Assembly: GCA_951640195.1 (NCBI GenBank)
Contig: OX621167.1
Location: 62,001 to 126,000 of the forward strand
DNA: 64,000 bases
Reading direction: 5' to 3'
Origin: Porpolomopsis calyptriformis
Taxonomy: Eukaryota; Basidiomycota; Agaricomycetes; Agaricales; Hygrophoraceae
Part shown: one piece after another, positions 10,011 to 20,723 of the stretch
How positions within the stretch are numbered: position 1 is the stretch's first letter
Layout of the letters: every line of letters starts with the position of its first letter
Position numbers and translations under genes: made by a program
The notes under the pieces: model-generated
What the model was told of the DNA's origin: nothing
Databases searched by the model: none
The model's input: the letters and a program-made list of their open reading frames with translations, nothing else

Positions 10011-11040
10011 CTGACCCCTTTGATGTCGCATACATATAAAAAGTAGACACAGATGCAAATGTATGTAGTAACAATGACAACGATCTCTCTCTGTGTTCTC
10101 TGACTTCGGCTTGGGTAGTCTCAAGAGGACAATATCTTCCACTTCGGACTGGTCAGTATCAGCCAGGGTCATAACGGATCCATTTCAACAGATTGTTACA
10201 GGATAACATTGCCCCGTTCCTATTCAACCTGTATCCTGCCCCGTTCCACTCCCCTTCCTTCTTCGAAACTTCCTCCTACGTATCCGCCCAGATATAGATG
10301 GCCATGGTACCAATGGTACCGATGGTTCCGGCAAAGTTGGCCTGAACGTGACATCAAGGATGCCCTTCGCGGTGACCAGTGGCATGATATCGCTGACCTC
10401 CATCACAGACAGAGGGCCTAAAATGTGCACAGATTGAAGGGAAGGTCTCGAGGAAAGATATGCGTCGAGGAGGGCCCAATTGACTTTGATGCAGTTATCC
10501 CAGTTGGCCCGTGTAAGATTGAGAGTGAACTTGGTCAAATCTTCCATAGAACATCCAGCAAATATCCTCGAGATATCGATTAGGTTGACGTTACCCGGCC
10601 GTCTTAGTCGTAATCCAGAGAGGGTAACTTCCCTGAGCCACACGTTGTGGAAAAAGTTTAGGTGCGTGAGTTCGACGCAGTCATCTTCATGCGGGGTTAG
10701 CGATAAAACCCAGACACATAGGAATAACCTGAAACACTGACAACCGGACGTATTGAATCCCAACCTGGTGACCCTCAGGTTGCTCCCAGCCCTCTTCAAA
10801 TTTTGCTGAACCCAACCGCCGTGCCAATTCCTGATGGAGGTGAATTCAAGGAAACGAATCGGGTGTTGCGGCTTTGGCATTGGATCGACAAGCATGTATC
10901 GGGCCAGGAATGGAAACACAACGGAGGCAAAGTTCCTGTTTACTAGTGCCAGTGCGAGCAGATCTTGGGACGAGTTCTGAATGTAGGGGATAATTTTGAG
11001 CCACAGATCTATGGGAAGGGAAATCATGATGGATGATGGT
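9985..11040 (-). repeat. Right arm of large inverted duplication (F-box)
   Basis: Reverse-complement partner of 8700-9755, with a spacer of about 230 bp (9756-9984) that contains most of the Copia remnant. The arm boundary falls inside the Copia sequence, so the duplication formed at or after that insertion. Confidence 0.85.
10224..11027 (-). CDS. F-box protein, 267 aa (copy B)
   Basis: Intronless paralogue of the F-box gene at 8704-9447. The start at 11027 aligns with the start of copy A (MISLPIDLW against MILLPLELW); an in-frame start 78 bp upstream at 11105 would add 26 unaligned residues. The same F-box and leucine-rich-like segments follow (WLREVTLSGLRLRR, LTKFTLNLTRAN, PSLQSVHILGPL). 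The C-terminus is longer than in copy A and ends in a basic stretch (RIRRRKFRRRKGSG). The two copies differ at many amino acids without stops, suggesting that both were under constraint for some time. SCF adaptor function is inferred from the family. Confidence 0.78.
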   Translation of the reverse strand: MISLPIDLWLKIIPYIQNSSQDLLALALVNRNFASVVFPFLARYMLVDPMPKPQHPIRFLEFTSIRNWHGGWVQQNLKRAGSNLRVTRLGFNTSGCQCFRLFLCVWVLSLTPHEDDCVELTHLNFFHNVWLREVTLSGLRLRRPGNVNLIDISRIFAGCSMEDLTKFTLNLTRANWDNCIKVNWALLDAYLSSRPSLQSVHILGPLSVMEVSDIMPLVTAKGILDVTFRPTLPEPSVPLVPWPSISGRIRRRKFRRRKGSGTGQDTG

Positions 11041-11142
11041 GGTTTTGGGAGACTTTCGGCTGCTCTATATACTAAGTCGACCTCGACGCTTTGACTCACT
11101 CTCAACTAAAATCGATTATTCACGTGGCTAGGGTCGCTTAAA

Positions 11143-11708
11143 ATGCCACAGTTTGACAGGGTGAACCTGAACGGTCCTCTACTACGACCATCTCCAGCAG
11201 TCTTCTTCATGACTGTGTCCGCGTCGCCTCACTTGGCCACTAGATCTCAATCTCAGAGGGTTACGACCTCAGACCAGATGGAGGGTGAGGGAAACCCCAT
11301 GGGACCAGGATCTGCGGGGAATCAAAGTCACGCTGCCCAACATCACCAGGTGAGCTTGCTCTTTTCCTTTTTTTCAGGTTGACAGAGGGGACGTGTTAGG
11401 CGAATGAGATGAACATCCCCAAAGCTGTCAGCCCGAGAAGAAGAAAGCAATGGAAGGCCAAATTTTTGTCGGATGAGGAAACTGAAGAAACACTACCGAC
11501 CGTCTATGTCAATTCAAAGAACACGAAGATGACAACCATAGCAGAGCCGTCGGTAAACACCCAGTCGACAACGGATGGCGATGGCAAGATAGCCGAAGAG
11601 ATCCAGCAAACAATCCACTGTGGGATCGTCACTGCGCCAACCCAGCCGGGGACTGATAATGACCCCATTGGACCACAGTCGACGGAGAGCCATGGGATTG
11701 ATGGTTAG
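11143..11708 (+). CDS. Hypothetical protein, 171 aa, doubtful
   Basis: Two exons, 11143-11349 and 11400-11708, joined by a 50-nt GT-AG intron in phase 0. The protein is Ser/Thr/Gln/Pro rich with one basic patch (SPRRRKQWKAKF) and no recognisable domain. It starts 115 bp from the divergent F-box copy B. It could be a real small gene, the 5' part of a longer decayed gene, or a gag-like remnant. Confidence 0.4.
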
Positions 11709-12946
11709 GGGTCAGAGAGATCAAAACGATTTCAAACAGTTACGGCGAGAGGATGGAAATGCTGAGGTTGGGATCGAACGGTAAGGCTTTCATTAAAAAA
11801 TCTGAATATCAGGCCCCTGTGTTGAATAATATGGTTATCAAGATTCGGCACGCAATCTCTCAGATGCAGTAGAGAAGCATGGATGGTGACCCTTGCCATC
11901 CCTCCCGTCTGTAGATTCCACCTTGTTCTCCCTTAGCCAACTTCCTCTTTACCTTCTTCTCAGGGTGGCCCTCGTACCCATTCTCACTCCCGCACTCTCT
12001 TTTCCTACATTTCATCTGCTCACGCACGTCGGATATTCCCTATGAATTGAATTTTCATTATGACCTTTTGTGTTGGTATCCAGATGACCACTCACCAAGG
12101 TGCAAACCATTCACCGCTTCTCCAACATCATCAAGGATGGCAGTCACGCTCCATTACAAAGTGAGAAATAAGTGATTCTGAGTCGTCTGAAGAAGCACAA
12201 AGATGTCTTTCAGCCGTACTTTAATCTTATGTTGCTATACTAGGTGTACCCAAGGCCCTTTACCTCGGCATGTCGTAGATTGACGGCATTTAAAGTTTTC
12301 TTAGCAGGCAAGTATTGCGTTCCATAATACAGGCTATCGATAAGGTTGAAGACATTAGCAAACCTTTGCCAAAATGAGACTGTTGGAAGGAAGGGAAGGG
12401 AAATCAACGAAAAACAGTAACTAAATCACTCAATCACCCCCTCACATCTTTTCAGTGATGAAAATTTCTAGTTACTGAAAAACAATACCACAGAGTAGGT
12501 TTGTAGGTGCGGATCATTAGCAAATTGGAAAACTTACATTTAGCTAAGGCGGCAGCTGACTAGTCTACATTAAATTGACTTCACCATGCCCAAAGTACAT
12601 CTAATCATTGCATGATCACCACGAATCAGTGCCAGTTGATCTGTTTATCAGTAAATTTCAGTTACGAATGCTGTAATACAATGAGAAAGTCGCTACTATT
12701 CAAACGAGAAAAAGAGACCTTCGGTGATAAAATTTCATCGATTTTAGTTCCAATGGAGATGACCTCAACATCTCACTTGATTTTATGGTTCATCCTTCTT
12801 TTATAATTACACTCACGATTGTCCAAACTGCCTCTTTTGAAGTGCGCAGCCAAGCATAAGTTATGCTGGGCTCGATTTGAACACCTACCAAATATAGGAT
12901 TAACAAACATTCACAAGTTCCAAAAGCACTACCGAATCCGAATCCA
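11709..12946. other. Intergenic region, no gene seen
   Basis: About 1.2 kb without a convincing coding frame. AT-rich in its second half. No repeat, RNA gene or transposon end recognised. Confidence 0.5.
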
Positions 12947-14381
12947 ATGGCAAATCTCGATTTTATTCTCAACGATACCCATAGATGGCAGGATGGCATC
13001 TCAGAGGTTCAACCAAGCAGCTGGCTGTGTCTATTTGAATTGGAGAATTCAAAGAACTACCTGTTCAAACCGATGGGTTCCGATACAAAGATACGCTGGA
13101 AGTATTTTCCATTGGAATTCATTGCCTTTAATATCATCACGAATCAGTCTCGCCACTTTTCCTTGCCATTCATGCTGTGCCAACAGGTTGCGTTTCTTGA
13201 TCTTCAATATTGGGCTAGCCTGGTTTCTGGAGATAAATCGATGTCGCGCTATTTAGAGCTGCTAAGGGATGACCTCCTTGAAGAATTCTTCGCAATGGAA
13301 CCCCCTTCCAGCTTTAATGAACAACCTTGGAGTACCCGGCCTTGGGCCGTTCGAACGATGCACTCCTTTGGCCACTCGAAGCCTGACCGTGACGCTTATC
13401 TCACCACATGCAGAGAACAGGGCTGGGAGAGTTATATGCATGGCGACCCATTGGAATATCGTACGTGATGAATCGCTCCCAAAGTCCTGATGGTTTATAC
13501 TACGTTCTATAATAGGATGGACAGATATTTTCAACAAATATAAAAAACAAAATACCTGGATGAATTCGGGTCATCATATTATAGACAGCCTTGCAAGCGC
13601 ACTGAACAAAGCGAGGGAACATATCTCTGTGGGCCCTTCAAACGTTTTACTCTCTGCAGCCGACCTTCTCGACAAAGGCGACACCTGTTTGGCACAACAA
13701 GCTGGTGTGTGAATGGGATCCATCGCTCTCATGCTACATCAGATATCCTGACTAAACGATCAGCCACAGTCAAGATCCCTGAGTTCGATATAAGTATCGA
13801 CCCAACACATGTGGATAAATCACCATTGGATGTCGCATTGGCACATTCTACCTCAAAAGCTGGTACGTGAATGGGATCTATGGGTCTCATGCCACACCAG
13901 ATATCAAATATCTAGACTGATGATGATGATCAGCCACAGAGGAGATTTCTTCTTCATTCGCAGGCGAAATCGAACAGAGGCTTAGGGCTCCGTTGCCAAC
14001 ATGCATCGTGCAGCCAAACAAGTTAGTTCATTCAGCCGCTCGATAACTTAGCATCCTTTGACTACTGTATAGCAGACAATCATCTACACGTGTGGCCATG
14101 GTACGAACCTCGGAACCTCCAAGTAGGCAGGCTACTCAACGTGAATTTATTTATTGCGTATTGATTTATTAACTTATTCTTATTCTTATTTCTCTCCCAC
14201 TTCAACAGCACAGGTTGAACGAGGGAAAAACTACAAACAAAACAAGTGGAAGCGGAATAAAAAGAAGAAAATGAAGGCAGCTCTATTACGAGAGACAGAG
14301 GCTGAGTTAGCTGCGCGCAACCCACCCAGCCAACCAATGCGACCCAACCATTCAACCACACGGGTGAACCGAGGGAGATAA
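12947..14381 (+). CDS. FGHS-motif family protein, stand-alone, 376 aa
   Basis: Six exons with exact phase closure: 12947-13460, 13516-13704, 13764-13862, 13934-14021, 14073-14140, 14209-14381. Exon 1 encodes a 171-residue domain shared with the JmjC protein (14715-17394) and the minus-strand gene at 18044-18966. Shared blocks are FLDLQYWA, then RYLELLRDDL, then W133-AVR with HSFGHS (139-144), YLTTC, GW and a closing DPLEY just before intron 1. Intron 1 has the same position and phase in all three genes. After the domain come a short helical-looking region and a Lys-rich C-terminus (NKWKRNKKKKMKAALL), a likely nuclear signal. Introns 2 and 3 are duplicates of each other. Function unknown; I do not recognise the family. 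Confidence 0.78.
13705..13933 (+). repeat. Duplicated introns flanking exon 3
   Basis: Intron 2 (13705-13763) and intron 3 (13863-13933) share the donor-side gtgaatgggatc, a middle ctcatgc-aca-cagatatc block and the acceptor end gatcag followed by ccacag in the exon. The preceding exons both end in gctg. An intron plus its exon edges was therefore duplicated in tandem, creating the 99-nt exon 3. Confidence 0.75.
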
Positions 14382-14714
14382 TAGCTTCAAGGGTGTAGCG
14401 CATCTGCTGGGCCAAACACTAACCGCAAGTACAACGTGGGGCTCTATCTCCCTAAGGGATAGGGAGTCCAGAAGCTGCCACCTTTCTGTATATGTAAATA
14501 AAGCAGATTGTGTTCGGCATATCTACTAGGTTACATGAGGTTGTAATTGGTTTCATCGCAGGCAAGGTAATGTATGTATTCATGTATGTTTTTTTTTTTT
14601 TTTCACGTGAGACATGAGCATCAAAGTCCAACTCAATTGTATCGATTGTAAAACTGTAACAAAGTACAGGCATATGATAGCAGCACATCAATAGATAATG
14701 AATAGAAACTGTCC
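14382..14714. other. Convergent 3' intergenic region
   Basis: 333 bp between the stop codons of the FGHS-family gene and the JmjC gene. It holds a T run of about 17 at 14588-14603 and an aataaa at 14498-14503. Otherwise nothing. Confidence 0.5.
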
Positions 14715-17394
14715 CTATGGCGGTGGAAGAAAAAGTTCGGTGGATAAACATTTTTCTTCACTGAGCGCCATCCAATGCTCTCCACTGACGAGTACTTCTG
14801 ACTCCATAGCTGTCAGGCTGATTCCTGCCCTTTCTAGTATCGCCTTGATCTGTTTCTGGGCCTCGTTGATTTCTCCTTCTTCCTCCTGAAAAAGGACATC
14901 CCACTCGGTCATCGGAAGGTCTGGCCTTTTCTGCTCACCCGGCAAAAGGTACTCATTCGATTTGAGAATCATTCTGGCCAGCGCCAAGAATGGCCGTCGA
15001 TATATTTCTGGAAAGCTAGCTTTTAAACAAAAATGAGGGGATATCATTCATTCACGTGCTCACTTCGACTTTTGGCGACATGTGGAAGCGCTAAAACCAT
15101 GCGAGAAAGCAACCTTGAGACGTGGTGATTTGCATTTGTTGAAAAATGACCATGCATATGGTCGAAGTCCCGCGATTGTTCAGTGAGGTGAAGCGTCTCA
15201 TAGGTATAAAAGTGACCTCCCGAACAATAGCTTGGCGTGGGGGTGTATACGGCATGCCAAATGCCAGGAGGCATAATTCTGACACATAGAATCAATATAT
15301 GAGCATGAGTAATCAATTTTTAGAGTGTTAATAATATAAAAACTTACAGAATCTCCCCTGCAGAAAGAAACGTCGTGAAAATCTGAGCATGTTGATTCAG
15401 TTGGTGTAGTTGACTGAAGCAAATATCCTTGTGCAGGCTGCGCAACTTGTTCCGGGAGTTGTGACTTTTTGTGTATCTAGGTCGAATAATGGCCCAAATT
15501 TTTATCCCGGCGTGCGCATAGATCCAGGTACACAAGCCGTTAGCATCCTTGTGGGGGAATGTTACGAAGCCAGCATGCGTCAGCAGGTTCCACTGCATCA
15601 TTTGCCAGGTGCACATCCGAATAACCTGTGGCCCTGGAAGGACTAGTTCTTGTCGAGTATTCGGCATCTTGTGATGCTTCGACTTGTCCTTTGGAGGGTG
15701 CTTCCAAAACTTCGCGAATGATTCATGTTTTGTGAGCTGGAATGCGAGTGCTTCGTCACTTATTCGACTGTTAAGGTTACTTGTTGAAATAAGCCAATGT
15801 ACAAGCTCTCAGCACTCTTACCATATAATAGAGGGGGCGGCATTTCTCAGTGAAGGGGCATCCAGGATATTTCCACAGATGTCTACACCCTCAGATGCCT
15901 CGATAAACTCCCCCAGGGAAGAGTGGCTGTGGATGATGCCATCTGACTCCTTCTTGGACCTACCGACTGCACGCAATCTTGCGTCTATACAATATTAAAC
16001 CACAGTAATCGTAGAGATGGATTTTACGTACCATGCCACTGAACTGGCTGGCTTAATGGACCCCTTGCTGCCTCAATCTCCTCCTTACAAAACGTCTCCG
16101 GACCTTCAAGATGTTGACCCTGTAATATAATGCATCGCTGATTAGCGAGATGGAGTCGCACGGCTTCATCGATGGCATGAAGTGGTTGGGAAGGTTCTCT
16201 TGGTGGGATAACGACATAGTTAGTTTCATCCAAGTCCCAGTTGTTTATCGAATGGGTTGCAGATGAACCATCAGGTGATTTGGCAAGCACCTCAACTAAT
16301 TTAGCGTCCTTAACAAAGCTTCAGTTAGCTGATCAAGAACGAGCACAAAATGATGGACGGACTGCATTTTGATGGCCCGGAACGTGAACCCATGGAAGTA
16401 CGGTTTGCGACCCATTGGCCCATTGAATCGAGGATGCGTCCTGGGGAAAGTTCACTCCCCTCAACGAAGTAAAGTAGTCGTGCTTATTCTGGGTGAGGGG
16501 TGCTGATGTTATGCGTTATCTTCTTCTTCATAAGGATGATGCGATGCGAATAACTTCACATACCAGATATCGTAGCTGGTTGATGTTTTTTTCGACTCGT
16601 GGGTTCTTCATCATCGGACAAAGATCGTTTTTGGGGAAGACTAGCGGCGCTCACTTCTTGGCCCAGTTCATTGGGATGGTTGATGAATCCGATCGCAATA
16701 AGATATTGCAGCGAGTCAGATTTCTCTTGAGCGGCATCGCTTGAAGTGCCAGCCGTCGCTGGAGAGTCTGACCAAGTGTCGGTCGCAAGCATCTCGTTCC
16801 CAAATGACACGACCCTGGATATGTGACTCTTCCAATCTTCAGTGAGCGATTTAATATCAGCTGTTGCACCCAATATTGATAAGATTACTCACCATATTGA
16901 GTCGGATCGTCATCTTCATAAGGCAGACGGTTCTCGTTTTTGCAACGATCGGCATAGAGTTGGCGACCTGTTTGAGAGTGTCCAAATGAATGGTAGACTC
17001 TGACGGCCCATTGCTTCACCGTCTTCAATCGCAATGATGCTTGAGTGAGCAGTTTACGATCCTCAAACCACAACTCATGCTGCACGGCCAAACAGAGGTT
17101 CTGGAGGTACTGTTTGATTCGTCCTGCATGTCGTACCTGGTTCTCTGCTTCAAGGCAGCTGTGGCGATGACTCAGGTCAAGGAAAGCAAGGATAGAGCGG
17201 TAATGGATGTGTATTTCGCGAGATCGCAGTGAGTTGTTGTGGTAGAAAAAGAGCTTGAATGTTGTTTGGGTCGATAATTCTGAGAAGCGCCAGAAATTGG
17301 ACGGTTTATTCAAGAGGGTGGATGTCTTGGCTGGCCATAAAGCCTCATCATCAAATAGCTCTCCTTCTTTGTTGGCTATCGGTTGGGTGGCCAT
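14715..17394 (-). CDS. JmjC dioxygenase with N-terminal FGHS domain, 764 aa
   Basis: Eight exons with exact phase closure: 17394-16893, 16836-16564, 16502-16363, 16308-16032, 15984-15822, 15767-15348, 15278-15064, 15019-14715. Residues 1-167 are the FGHS domain (W129-AVR, HSFGHS 135-140, C151, DPTQY at the end). Residues about 500-620 are a JmjC domain: the iron ligands H524 and D526 (PHKD) and H600 (PPGIWHAVYTP) are present, with GIKIWAIIRP between them and a downstream GGHFYTYETLH. JmjC enzymes are Fe(II)/2-oxoglutarate oxygenases, often histone lysine demethylases. The start is the ATG at 17394, aligning with the paralogues. The least certain join is the GTCCGT donor of intron 3. Substrate unknown. 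Confidence 0.85.
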
Positions 17395-18043
17395 GATAAT
17401 GAACGTATGTGTGGGGGTCACGTGGGTATTTATTCGATTAAAGAGTTTGAAAGCTACAAAGACGATATGATTCTATCCAGGACTTGGATTAGATCATGTG
17501 CTATAAATGAATGCCGTATTCTCAAGTTTGAGGGTGACAAAGAAGCCCTGACGTTTTCTTTGCCATTTGATTCATTCCACTACTCCTTCATCTGGTTGAA
17601 GGAGTTATAAATATTACGGTGAAAACCATCATCCTCATTATAATTTATTGAAGTGAAGGATACAGATTGTGGAGGTGTGAGGTATACCGCTGAGGAAAGG
17701 TGGCTACAATGATCTGTAAGTCCCATGGTAACTTGCAGCTGCTGTTCGCATGTAAAAAAACAAAAAACATCAAGAAACTTTCATTATCATCTTCGTCTTC
17801 ATCTTCATCTTCATCTTCCTTTCGAATCGTGGAGGAATGGTAACACTGTTATCGGAGAATTGAGGCTGCCCCCCCTCTATCTCAGCTTGGATCTTGGATC
17901 AGTATCAGCTTGGTAAATTCATCTGAATGAAATGCACCATGGGATCCCACTGGCTGATCATTATCAGCTGAAAGATTCATTGCTAGCTGTGAAATACTAA
18001 ATGATCACAATGAGTGAATGTGAACCATGTGTGTCTTACAGAC
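17395..18043. other. Intergenic region with CTTCAT microsatellite
   Basis: About 650 bp between two minus-strand genes. A cttcat/cttcgt microsatellite lies at 17791-17819. No coding frame is convincing; the last exon of the upstream gene may extend a little past 18044. Confidence 0.5.
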
Positions 18044-18966
18044 CTACCCAAGATCAGCCTCATGGGTAGGTGATGATGTATTTACACCGTATCCATGGGA
18101 ATCTGGGTTGATATTCTTCTCCTGAACATCGTTAGCCCACTGTTGGGCTGTATTTTCATTGATGCCAGTAGCAAAGAGAAGCATATAGCATTAGAGCATC
18201 CCTAAGCCAAGATGTTGATTTCATTTACTCTCACCGTTAACTCCAAGGAACAAAGCAAGCGCACAGGTCACAGAGTGCCCTCTGTCAAACCGGGGAGGTT
18301 TCGTGTGTGATTCTAGCTGCTGGAGACATAGCTGGAACCCCCTGCTTAGCCAGTTTGTATGGGTTTCGAATAAAGTATGCCATTCTATGTAGTTTGAATT
18401 GGAAAGCATGATGAGATAAGGGAAGCTTGTGTATGCAGAAGCTGCCTCTTACGGTATAAGGTTGGGTCTTCATGGGTGTATGGAGTCCACCCATTTGCCT
18501 TGCATTTCTGAAGGTACTCCCGTCTGCCGAAGAAAGAGTGGCCAAAAAAGTGATTCATTCTAACTGCCCACGGTATTGTCGTTTTAGGTTGGAAGCTAGA
18601 GCCAAAGCTGCCATGGTTTTGTGATAACTCAACCCAGAGATCAGACCTGAGCCTTTCCAGGTAACGTGTGATACGATTTGCACTGGGATGAGGGTTAGCA
18701 ACATTCGCCCAGTATTCAAGGTCAAGAAGAGCGATCTGAAGTGTGGTCGATAGAGGGAGAGTGTAGTGTCGATGTTTGTTTCTGCTTTTGCAAAAAGCAT
18801 GTAAAATGATCTGCTTTTGCTGGTTCAATTTGAGGGTCAAGTCAGGTTGTGTGAAAGGGTGGCTGATTTCCTCAAAGAGCCAGATGGTGTCGCTTGGTGG
18901 AACAGGAGAGCGATCGTTCGACCACCGATTATTATCCGCATCCAAGCATCGAGAAGAACACATCAT
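18044..18966 (-). CDS. FGHS-motif family protein, short form, 255 aa
   Basis: Three exons: 18966-18453, 18384-18235, 18147-18044. The ATG at 18966 gives a first exon of 514 nt, the same length and end phase as the stand-alone paralogue at 12947; an ATG at 19032 would add 22 residues. Shared blocks are IALLDLEYWA, RYLERLRSDL, W133-AVR, FFGHS, YLQKC, NGW and DPTLY. Exon 2 begins with a conserved Trp (QWHTLF), as in the other two members. The C-terminus is short and has no JmjC domain. The last intron (88 nt) is the least certain part. Function unknown. Confidence 0.7.
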
Positions 18967-19500
18967 TTGGTTCCAAGGGTAGTTACATTTGGGGGTGGGT
19001 GGATAACTGCATGAAAACAAGATAATCAGCATAAAATTTATCTAGATGTGGTGAAAAAATAAGCATTCATTCAATCGCATGCGTATAGCCATTGTGGTGC
19101 TGGAAGTAGTTTCGTGTGTGAGTCACAGCTCTTGATCACTACTTAGGCTCCTCACACATCACTTCATAGCACATCACTTCATAAGTACATAACAGCTAGT
19201 TGATATTCACGCATACACAGACAAGATAGCTGGGAGTTAATCAATACAGTATCAAAGCAACTTGATATGTTATGCGTGACATCACATTTGCATACCAAAA
19301 TGGGATGGGAGTGGCGCATGTGAACTTGCTAATTTACACCTGCACACAGCTCAACATGTCTACACAGGTTTAGCACAAATCGTATGTAGTAGACTTATAT
19401 AGTAACTAGCTTGGAATGCAGCAATACAAGTTGATTAATATTTGTGGAAAGTTTGATGCGACATGCATGCAGCGTAATAGATGCTAATTCAGTAATTTTA
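18967..19500. other. Intergenic region
   Basis: 534 bp between the FGHS short form and the sirtuin stop. A 14-bp direct repeat, cacatcacttcata, occurs at 19155-19168 and 19170-19183. Nothing else recognised. Confidence 0.5.
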
Positions 19501-20651
19501 TCAAGACCATAACCTCCATGATGGTCTGTAGTTAAGCTTTCTGTCTCCATAGAGAACCTGAACCTGAGTGTGGTTGCTTTCGAGCATTTCACCTGACGCA
19601 ATCATCTCCTCCATCCTTTTCAATGCCAACCGTGCAAACTCTTCACAGTCCATGTCTATCCAAGCGTCGAATATACCAGCCCACGTAGCTGTGTTTGTAA
19701 AGGTATTATTGAGATATATAACTTGAGGCGATGCTTGTAAACTGGATTTGGGGGAATTTTTTGCTAAGATTCTAGCGGACTGCTTGATAAAGTCAGTAGT
19801 ACCCTTCACTTTCAAGCTAGTGCCAACCACAAGGAGAAGATCTAGTTGGCGACTGGGGGTGGTAGTTAACCCAAGATCATTTTGCTGCACGTTTGCTATT
19901 TCTTCTCCTCGAGGATGTGGTTCTCCGTAAAGAATGATATTGGGTCGGAGTCGAGGCACAGTCGTTCTGCGTTTGCCCTGCTCTACCCTCTTTTCCATAT
20001 TGATTTGACATTCAGTGCATTCTGGTAGTTGGCCCTCTTTCAAAGAGGGGTAGTATGGTTCGAGGATAAAAATGGAGGAGCAGCCAGGGCATCGTAGTTC
20101 CTCTAGGGATCCATGCAATGGAATGCATCGGGCTGGTCCATCACTGGGGTGAATTTCTGAGGACATATGTAACCCAGCCTTGAGCTCCAAACCATCGATA
20201 TTTTGAGTGTAAACACGGAGTAACACTCCTTGGAGGTCTAGAGCACGAAGGAAATGGTGGAAGGCAGTGGGTTGTGCGATCGCCGCTTTCTCAGCAAGGG
20301 TGGCAATGAGCTGACAATGCAGTGATTGTTGCTTTTGGGTCTAGAACATTAACTTGGTCAACTAATCCTCACTTGAACATATATTTCTCACTACGAGGGA
20401 TGAGCTAGTAAGCAGATCAGTCAGGTTGACTCCGGTAAATCCAGATAGTGCGTTGCCAGTATATAAGCCGTCTGGTCCTCTAAAACATGGAATACCTGCA
20501 GCCACGGATATTCCTGCTCCTAGAGAGTAGGTAAGTATTTCAATGAAACATGATGATGGGTCGATTTACCACAGAGCACGACGATTCTCTTTGCTTTCAG
20601 TATTCCATCCATTAGATCTGTTGCACTTTGTTTTATAGTGGAGGGGAACAT
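19501..20651 (-). CDS. Sir2-family NAD-dependent deacylase, 348 aa
   Basis: Three exons with exact phase closure: 20651-20570, 20519-20395, 20340-19501. The sirtuin motifs are in order: GAGIS (28-32), GIPCFR (36-41) and GLY for NAD binding; TQNID (114-118); catalytic H145 in LHGS; zinc cysteines 153/156 (CPGC) and 177/180 (CTEC); GTSLKV (242-247). Sirtuins use NAD to remove acyl groups from lysines, often on histones. The RPNIILYGEPHP segment recalls the fungal Hst3/Hst4 group (nuclear, H3K56), but that assignment is tentative. The catalytic core fills almost the whole protein. The BAH-PHD gene lies 72 bp upstream on the same strand. Confidence 0.9.
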
Positions 20652-20723
20652 AATAGCTGAGTTTTTAGCAGTAACACGGTGAAGGATAGTAGGTATTAGA
20701 TAAGCTAGAAGAATGGTAAGGTA

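Noticed and set aside
12819..13256. 145-aa plus-strand frame overlapping the FGHS gene
   Set aside because: Alternative frame of the paralogue-supported exon 1 at 12947-13460.
17401..17421. GTG start at 17421 for the JmjC gene
   Set aside because: Eukaryotic starts are ATG; the ATG at 17394 aligns with the paralogous proteins.
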